Positions 37,600-40,000 of a DNA stretch of 40,000 bases are shown here, in pieces. The notes under the pieces were generated by a model. It searched no databases. It worked only from the letters and a program-made list of their open reading frames with translations, and was not told where the DNA came from. The stretch comes from Chrysomallon squamiferum. Its lineage: Eukaryota; Mollusca; Gastropoda; Neomphalida; Peltospiridae. The stretch is from NCBI GenBank assembly GCA_012295275.1, contig CM022676.1, forward strand, positions 11,259,344 through 11,299,343, given 5' to 3'. Both the position numbers and the translations under genes were made by a program. Within the stretch, counting starts at the first letter, position 1. Each line of letters opens with the position of its first letter.

Positions 37600-40000
37600 A
37601 ATAAACAAAATAAATAAAATATATATATATATATTAATTTAAAAATACAAAAATAAATTAAAAATAAGTTAAGATTCTTGTATTATGTTAAAAGATGAAG
37701 TAATATTTCAGTAAAATCAAGAAATTTTATTAATAAAGCTACTGTCTGAGTTTCATGAAGAGAAATCAAAGACATAATAAGAATTCCTTGTTTCAACTGT
37801 TTGAAAACTCCATGTTCAATATTTTAATTATTTCTGCACACACAAACAGGACCTACCAGCTGCTAAAATCTAATTTTATCTAAACATTACTCTCCTCCTC
37901 CAAACTGAGTTTTCTGCTTAAATTATGTTGTGTTTTATATGTTTTCAATGTTGCAGTCTTTTGAGAAATCAATTTACTGACTTGTCAGATTTCACGAATG
38001 ATTATTTAGAATGTTCAGTAAGCATGAGTTTGTTTTACACAAAGCTGTGACTACAGTTAAGCTGTGAATGATTACATAAACAGGATCCCAGTGACCTGTT
38101 CCAACTCAAACACTGAATAATCAGCTGATGTAATCTGATAAAACACCATGAACTTTTAACAACTTGAACTGCAGTCATTTAGTGAACAAGCTAATGTTAT
38201 TTACTATTTTACTTATTTATTTAATCACCATCATCATCATCATTTTTTCTTACATGATACTGTTTTGTTGTAGCTACTATGATTGTTATTATTTTTATTG
38301 CTGTTATTTATTTTTTTATTTATAATCATAAACTTTGTTATGGCAGCTTGGCCATTGGTCACTGTTTTAGAAGAAAATGATTCTGGAAGACAGATATGTT
38401 GTGCAGCACCAAGTTGAAACTTCTGCCTTGTTAAATAACAAACTGTGGTTCTCATGATAGTATCTGTTTATCTCTGCAAATCATAGCATTAACATTTTGT
38501 AAGCTGATAAGCTTGGAACCAATAATTTTGATTTCAGTCCAGTACTTTCCATCATTGCTAGCAGCAAAATAAGGAAAACAGAAATCTAACAATTAAAATA
38601 CTCCTAACATCAGAGAAAAATAGTTGTGAAACACAAACAAAATGTAAAAGTATATACAGTATCATTTTATGTCCATCAAGTTGTAAATAAATGCAAAACA
38701 AACAAATCACAGAATCATTTTTATGATTATCTCATTTAGTTTCTAATCTATAATTCTTTTTATATATAACTGATTGATGAATTGATTGAAGTAAACATTC
38801 TTCTCTTATTAATTGTTTTTGCAAATTCTTCCTTACTCTTTGTTGTCTAAATATAGCATTATTACACTGATATTAAGCTATAGATTTTAATTCCATAAAT
38901 AAAACATTAAATAAAACTTTAATAAGTAAATTCCAAACAAACCATAAAAAAAGTAAACATATAATACATTAACATTAAACTAAAGCACTCCATGAAACTC
39001 ATTACAATAAAATCTATTTTTAAATATATTCATTAACATAACTACAAGTTTTAATTGTGATGACAATAATTCGTAAGTAAAATAATTTGCTTATCATTAT
39101 AAGTTATATCAGTTTTATTAATTTATCGTTTAATCTGTGGAAAAAGACTAGTTCTATCGCTAAGTTTATTTTAATTTATTCTAGACGAGTCTCTAAATGT
39201 TAACATTAATACTGGTACAACGCCATACTTTTACAAATGATTGGTTCAAATGACTTTACTTTATTACCTAAATCTGAAAATGTTCACAATTCCTAAACTT
39301 GCATGACTACTATTGTAGCAACCGCTGGTTTCTGGACGCGGCCATTGTTTATCACGCACTATATCGCTTTCTTGTTTTCTATAGGCTTAAAATATATCGC
39401 CGCGACATATATTTTGTAAATATTAAATAAAATGCTACTAACAACTAACATATGTGACACCAATAAAGAATAAATCCTAGTTTATTCAAATATTAACCTT
39501 ATTACATTAAATATTATTATTATTTTCTTTTTTCTTTTTCTTCTTTTTACCGCGCATCTAATGTTTTGATTTTTTTGTCGTCTGACGTCACTAGATAACC
39601 GTTTTCCAGGAAACGGGGTAAACAAAAATCATTAAATTAAAAGGTATTTTTAAATAATTGATAGATTACCTCTTAAATATGTTTCATTAATTGTTTAATA
39701 ATTCATAACATCGTTTAAGATAATAACTTTCGTTATTTATTAGCAATAGGTTGAAGCAGATTTGGGCGGCAATTTCAAAGATCATTCGTATGACTATGAG
39801 GGTCTACACTGTAGTAGATTACTGTCACATTTCAAGTCACTTGTCAGTTAGTTCCCACAACTTTATCCATCGTCTAATTCAAAAGGTGTACTTTGATGTT
39901 TGTCCAAAACATTTCGCTGAACACTAAATCTTCTCATACAGTTTGAACTTAAAAACACGTCCATAAATACACAAAACGTCTGAATTTTGACTATGGTTGG
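37600..40000. other. Upstream region of the TLCD5-like gene; no gene recognised
   Basis: The DNA is AT-rich with weak, short frames only. Less AT-rich islands near 39,310-39,370 (GGACGCGGCCATTG) and 39,550-39,620 may be promoter-like. At 39,584-39,591 TGACGTCA and at 39,599-39,616 the palindrome CCGTTTTCCAGGAAACGG lie side by side. A 5'UTR exon of the minus-strand gene may be in here, but I could not place it. Confidence 0.45.

Noticed and set aside
39320-39360. GGACGCGGCCATTG as a YY1-type initiator for the TLCD5-like gene
   Set aside because: Only a partial match, and no splice donor could be linked with confidence to the acceptor at 37,595.

Overview
The window looks like animal nuclear DNA, most likely from a lophotrochozoan such as a mollusc (the lineage is inferred from general character, not from a diagnostic gene). 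Genes are split into many short exons with GT-AG introns. The sequence is AT-rich, and introns and spacers are packed with microsatellites and minisatellites. Most long open frames are translations of these repeats, not genes.

Region 1 (1 to about 19,260, plus strand) is the main part of one classical calpain gene. I traced 19 coding exons from 386 to 17929. They join with consistent splice phases into 1893 nt, exactly 631 codons including the stop. The predicted enzyme keeps the Cys, His and Asn of the catalytic triad, a C2-like domain III and a penta-EF-hand C-terminus. Only the N-terminal 60-80 residues or so lie upstream of the window. The introns carry a striking set of tandem arrays: a CACGTG-bearing 62-bp array, a higher-order 36/38-bp array, arrays that repeat a splice donor or an acceptor with the start of its exon, and a 2.4-kb 26-bp array whose unit contains the complement of a consensus 5' splice site.

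Region 2 (about 19,940-28,430, minus strand) holds two diverged copies of a small secreted-protein gene (20107-21293 and 27532-28201). Both have a TATA box, a short 5'UTR exon, an exon with 5'UTR plus signal peptide, and a last exon; intron sequence is also shared. Copy 1 encodes a six-cysteine segment plus amphipathic helices. Copy 2 lacks the cysteines and instead ends in a hydrophobic tail, whose homologue lies out of frame after the stop of copy 1. Between them are microsatellites, a wreck of a Gypsy-type LTR retrotransposon (minus strand, about 25,290-26,950) and a fragment of Tc1/mariner transposase (plus strand, about 27,129-27,272).

Region 3 (28,430-32,700) is intergenic: a pair of 130-bp direct repeats, AT-rich sequence, GT repeats and a 1.5-kb array of a 28-bp unit that is open in all three minus-strand frames.

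Region 4 (33,514-37,594, minus strand) is a TLC-domain membrane-protein gene of the TLCD5/TMEM136 type. Its third coding exon also has its acceptor and first bases copied several times into the preceding intron, the same kind of event seen in the calpain gene. From 37,600 to 40,000 no gene is recognisable; a CRE next to a TTCCAGGAA palindrome at 39,580-39,616 may mark a promoter.

No tRNA, rRNA, CRISPR or prokaryotic feature was found.
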